A DNA stretch of 64,000 bases, from assembly GCA_020002185.1 (NCBI GenBank), contig CM034542.1, forward strand, positions 54,157,858 through 54,221,857, in the 5' to 3' direction. This DNA comes from Paraescarpia echinospica (Eukaryota > Annelida > Polychaeta > Sabellida > Siboglinidae). A program made the position numbers and the translations under genes. This document shows positions 60,734-64,000 of this stretch, one piece after another; the first letter of the stretch is position 1; each line of letters opens with the position of its first letter. The notes under the pieces are model-generated. The model worked only from the letters and a program-made list of their open reading frames with translations. It was not told the origin of the DNA and made no database searches.

Positions 60734-62113
60734 ATGCCACCACGCGGACGTCAACCGAAACCAGTGGAGGTCACACTGCGACCGCCGTCCAAACGCCGCG
60801 CGGCCATGAAACGGGCTGCCGAATCCGTAACATCCAAGCCAGCACCACCCAACCGACGACGTCCCCCAGTCCCTGCTGCTGCTACAGCTGGACGACCAGA
60901 GGACTTGCCGGCCGCATCTGAAGGGGTCCCTGGGACTTCTAGCGGCACTGCCGAGCTGGTGGCCGTCGTCACTAGGGAAATGCTAAAGCAGCTGCGGGAG
61001 GACAGGGATGCTATGCCCGCCGCTGTGGCCACGCCCGCTGTCACCACGCCCACTGTGCCCGTGCCGTCGATGGATGCCATCCCGGAGGTCGCGTTACCAC
61101 TACCTGATACCAACGTCGCATGCACCACTCTCGTGGACTTTGCGGTCGCTGGCGCTATTGGCACCTTGATGCCAAGCGAGAGGGGTGAACCCGCATCAAA
61201 CACTCCCCCATGGCACTCCACAGCTTTGGGGGCTGACCTTCCTGCCCGAATTAAGGCTAAAATTGGGGCCAACGAATTTGTTGAGGTTTACGAACTCCTG
61301 CATGTGCACCATTCCCAGCCACAAAATATGTGTGTTTCGTCTGGTGATTCCCACCAGATTGTCTCTGTGCTGCCTAAGGCCAGGGGAAGGCAGATTTCCA
61401 CCATCGATCAGTGGTCTTCTGCCTTCTTGGTGTTTGGGGCAGTCTACACCCAGCGATTCCCGGATGCAGCTCAGGGACTTTTCAAGTACTGTGAGGTTGT
61501 GCGGGATGTTGTGCGGAACATTGGCCTGGCGGCAATATGTCGCGCAATTCCGATCATTCCGGGAGTCGGACCTAGCAGGTTTCCCCTGGGGTCAACCCAG
61601 GTGGGACCTGTTTTTCCGATGCATGTACGCGAAACAGGTCCAGGGTGTGTCAGGTCGCAGTCCAGTTCATCCAACAAACCAATCCTTTCGTCGCCCTCTG
61701 TCCTTTCCAGCTGGCTACTGCTGGCAGTACCAGCGAGGTGACAAATGCAACGCTCGCATGTGCAAGTACAAGCACGTGTGTGCCAAATGCCACGCACCCC
61801 ACCCATCTAGCTCATGTCGCCAACACAACCCTCCCAACTCCAATATATCCTGAAAGGTTACGTCAGGCCCTCCATTGTTATGACCAGACAGAATTTTTTT
61901 TTTTCGTGGACGGTTTCATACACGGGTTGAAAATTAATTACTTCGGTACACATACCCTCAGTTCTACCCATAATCACCCATCAGCTTCCGCCCATAAGGA
62001 CGTAGTCGCAAAGAAACTCTCCAAGGAGCTTTCGTTGGGACGTATTGCTGGCCCATTCTTGTCACCACCGTTTTCTGACTATCAGTCATCCCCACTCGGG
62101 GTAGTAGCTAAGA
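60734..62113 (+). pseudogene. DIRS-like retroelement: gag and start of reverse transcriptase, truncated
   Basis: ATG at 60,734 opens MPPRGRQPKPVEVTLRPPSK, a Pro/Ala-rich gag N terminus. The conserved part reads ELLHVHHSQPQN, then QWSSAFLVFGAVYTQRFPDA and QGLFKYCEVVRDV; a frameshift near 61,535 moves to a frame with AWRQYVAQFRSFRESD and a Cys-rich CNARMCKYKHVCAKCHAPHP end. A third frame (about 61,840-62,113) has a region ending LSKELSLGRIAGPFLSPPF and SSPLGVVAKM, which matches the reverse transcriptase start of DIRS/Ngaro-type elements as I recall them. The LTR of the next gypsy element begins at that point, so RT, RNase H and tyrosine recombinase are cut off here. Confidence 0.65.
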
Positions 62114-62275
62114 TGTACTGATATGCACATCATTATGGCTAGCTGCAGATTAGCTGCAGCTCAGTTCGTCTTGACATAGATAGGGAGGCTGGTGTTTCAG
62201 ACATAAAGCATAAACGTTTCTTATTAATCCGTGTTCTGTGTTACACGCTACCCGAACAAACACAGTAACCTGACA
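62114..62275 (+). repeat. 5' LTR of right-edge gypsy element
   Basis: TGTACTGATATGCACATC to CAGTAACCTGACA, followed by TGGTGGCAGCGGTGAGATCG, a typical primer-binding start. Contains ACATAAAGCATAAA. The boundary is inferred from TG...CA ends and the broken DIRS-like frame; the other LTR is outside the window. Confidence 0.75.
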
Positions 62276-62596
62276 TGGTGGCAGCGGTGAGATCGTGAAT
62301 GTATAGCATATCATAGCCTATCAGATGTAGCCTTGGCGAAGTTTTGAAGAACATTGCGAAACATTGCGAACGATTTCACGCACCAAAAATGGCGCATCGG
62401 CTATGAACTGTCATTCTCGATAACCGTGTCAAAGGTCACGTCAGGCGCTCTGTACACTCGCAGGCCTAGAACATTCGTAAAAACACCTACGCTGATCTGT
62501 AAGCTAGTCATGACTCAAAACAATAGTCAGACAGCTGTATACGATTATTATGTAAGCTTAGACTCGTAAAAGCAGTCATACAGCTACACATCGACA

Positions 62597-64000
62597 TTGC
62601 CACTCAACAACAACAACGTCAGCGAGAACGTCAACGCGATAGCCAATAGCAACATGGACCACGTACCACGAATGGACTGGTCAGTGCCGAATCCGGCCGA
62701 CACTTTTCTGTTCTGTTCAAACAGAGAATTGAGTTGTACTTCAAGGCTAAACGCATCGAGACCGCAGATCAAGTTGTCCACATTTTGCTTCAAGTTGGCG
62801 ATGAAGGTTTGCGACGCTACAACTCTTGGACACTATCCGAAGAGGACAAGAAAGATCCCAAGAAGACATTCGCAGCATTTGAAGAGCAGCTTGAGCCACC
62901 GGAAAACTACCGGATCAGTCGTCTGAAACTGACGCACTACAGACAGACGCGCGAAGAAGGATTGGACGATTTCATCAACAGGTGCAAGCTACAAGCTTTA
63001 AAGTGCGATTTTGTTGACGACGAATTGAACGAACGTTTAATTGAGCTGATCATAGCAAGCACACCAATCGCAAACTTTCAAAAAGAGCTGCTGAACAAGC
63101 CAAAAGGCATGAAGCTTCACGAGGCAATAGCCCTTGGACGAAGTTACGAAGCATCGGCAACGCACGTCAAACAACTACAGCAATTGCATAGCGACGGTCG
63201 AGCACAGCAGATGGATGTCATCCGAGACAAGCGGGACACATGCTGCAAATACTGTGGTCGAAGTCACCCATACGGAAAGCAGTACTGTCCAGCTAAAAAC
63301 GACACTTGTAATGCGTGCCAGAAGCGTGGGCATTGGCAAAAGTGTTGTTTGACAACAAAGCATGAACAACTAGCTACGAACTCTTCCGCTAGGGGACGTT
63401 ACCCTCCACAGCAAACAACAGACTCGTTCGGTAGAGGACATCACCGTAGAATACAACCCCAAAAACGTTATGAGACGCAACGCCAAACGCCCGACGTACA
63501 TCGTCCTGACAGACGCAATCAACGACTTCACACAGTAGATGAACAATGCGACTACGATGACAGCAGGTCACAAGCAAATGAATTTTCATTCAATGTAGTC
63601 CACACTTCAACTTCAAACAGGAATGAGGCATATGCTACTCTGAAGATTCAGCTATGCAACAGGCCAGGCATGCACAACTTCACGCTGAAAGTCGACACAG
63701 GCGCACAGGCAAACACTATGCCTTTCCGAACGTTCAGAGACATGTTTCCAGAACAACTCGACACAGTTGGAAATCCTCGTGTAGACTGCCTACAGCCAAC
63801 AGATAGCATTCTAACAGCGTATAACGGAACCGCTATCACATGCAGAGGCACTGTTGACATCAACTGCTCCTACGACGAACGAGAATGGAGAAAGACGAAG
63901 TTCTTCGTGGTCGACGTGCCAGGACCCGCAATCCTCGGGTTATCCACATGCGAAGACCTACACGTCGTCACAATGCACTGCGCATTGAGCAACGAGACGC
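62597..64000 (+). pseudogene. Right-edge gypsy gag-protease, partial, one frameshift
   Basis: Starts MPLNNNNVSENVNAIANSNM at 62,597 and reads MDWSVPNPADTF, then a frameshift near 62,706; the next frame is open from there to the window end, over 420 codons. Motifs: VVHILLQVGDEGLRRYNSWT, FEEQLEPPENYR, DDFINRCKLQALKCDF, IIASTPIANFQKELL (gag core), two zinc knuckles (CKYCGRSHPYGKQYC and CNACQKRGHWQKC, about 63,240-63,350), and protease KVDTGAQANTMP at about 63,690 followed by AILGLSTC. Gag and protease are in one frame, unlike the inner gypsy. Pol continues outside the window. Confidence 0.88.

Overview
The window is a piece of a nuclear genome from an invertebrate animal, most like a mollusc or another lophotrochozoan; the exact lineage cannot be fixed from the sequence. 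The evidence is two spliced animal genes with GT-AG introns of up to about 4 kb, an AT-rich background, and a mix of CR1-like LINEs, Penelope, Ty3/gypsy, DIRS-like, Tigger/pogo, hAT and piggyBac-type elements with tRNA-derived SINEs. There are no bacterial operons, CRISPR arrays, rRNA genes or intact tRNA genes.

Host genes, both on the minus strand. (1) Positions 2,194-9,731: six exons of a Na+/K+-ATPase beta subunit, complete at the C terminus and lacking only a short first exon. One intron is GC-AG. (2) Positions 20,636-36,055: a complete 12-exon calcium-responsive transcription factor (CARF/ALS2CR8 family), 813 codons, every intron phase compatible. These two genes do not form a functional pair; they are simply neighbours.

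Layout. 1-1,059: frameshifted copy of a multicopy cysteine-rich (CXC) protein. 1.3-2.0 kb: tandem ~370-bp repeat downstream of ATP1B. 5-9 kb: ATP1B intron carrying a Penelope GIY-YIG fragment and an internally deleted Tigger element. 12.5-15.9 kb: a SINE and two abutting terminal-inverted-repeat (TIR) DNA elements. 16.3-18.8 kb: CR1-like LINE broken by one stop codon. 20.6-36 kb: CARF, whose introns hold a piggyBac-type MITE, a pogo-like element, an hAT-type MITE, a foldback hairpin, a 15-bp minisatellite, and two minisatellites that grew out of the gene's own exon ends and 5' splice sites. 36.7-40.3 kb: a second copy of the repeat-plus-pogo arrangement, a foldback, and a 5'-truncated LINE. 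42.4-57.4 kb: a decayed gypsy element (42,927-57,409, target duplication GCAGT) that has been invaded twice, by a ~4.2 kb TIR-bounded insert in gag and by a young, apparently intact gypsy element in the reverse transcriptase (49,013-54,849, target duplication TTAC). 58.5-60.4 kb: foldback and tandem arrays. 60.7-62.1 kb: DIRS-like gag/RT cut off by a third gypsy element (LTR at 62,114) that runs off the window.

The most unusual observations are the two CARF minisatellites built from exon-end plus splice-donor units (about 19 and 4 extra copies), and two unrelated pogo-like elements occupying the same position in two copies of one interspersed repeat.
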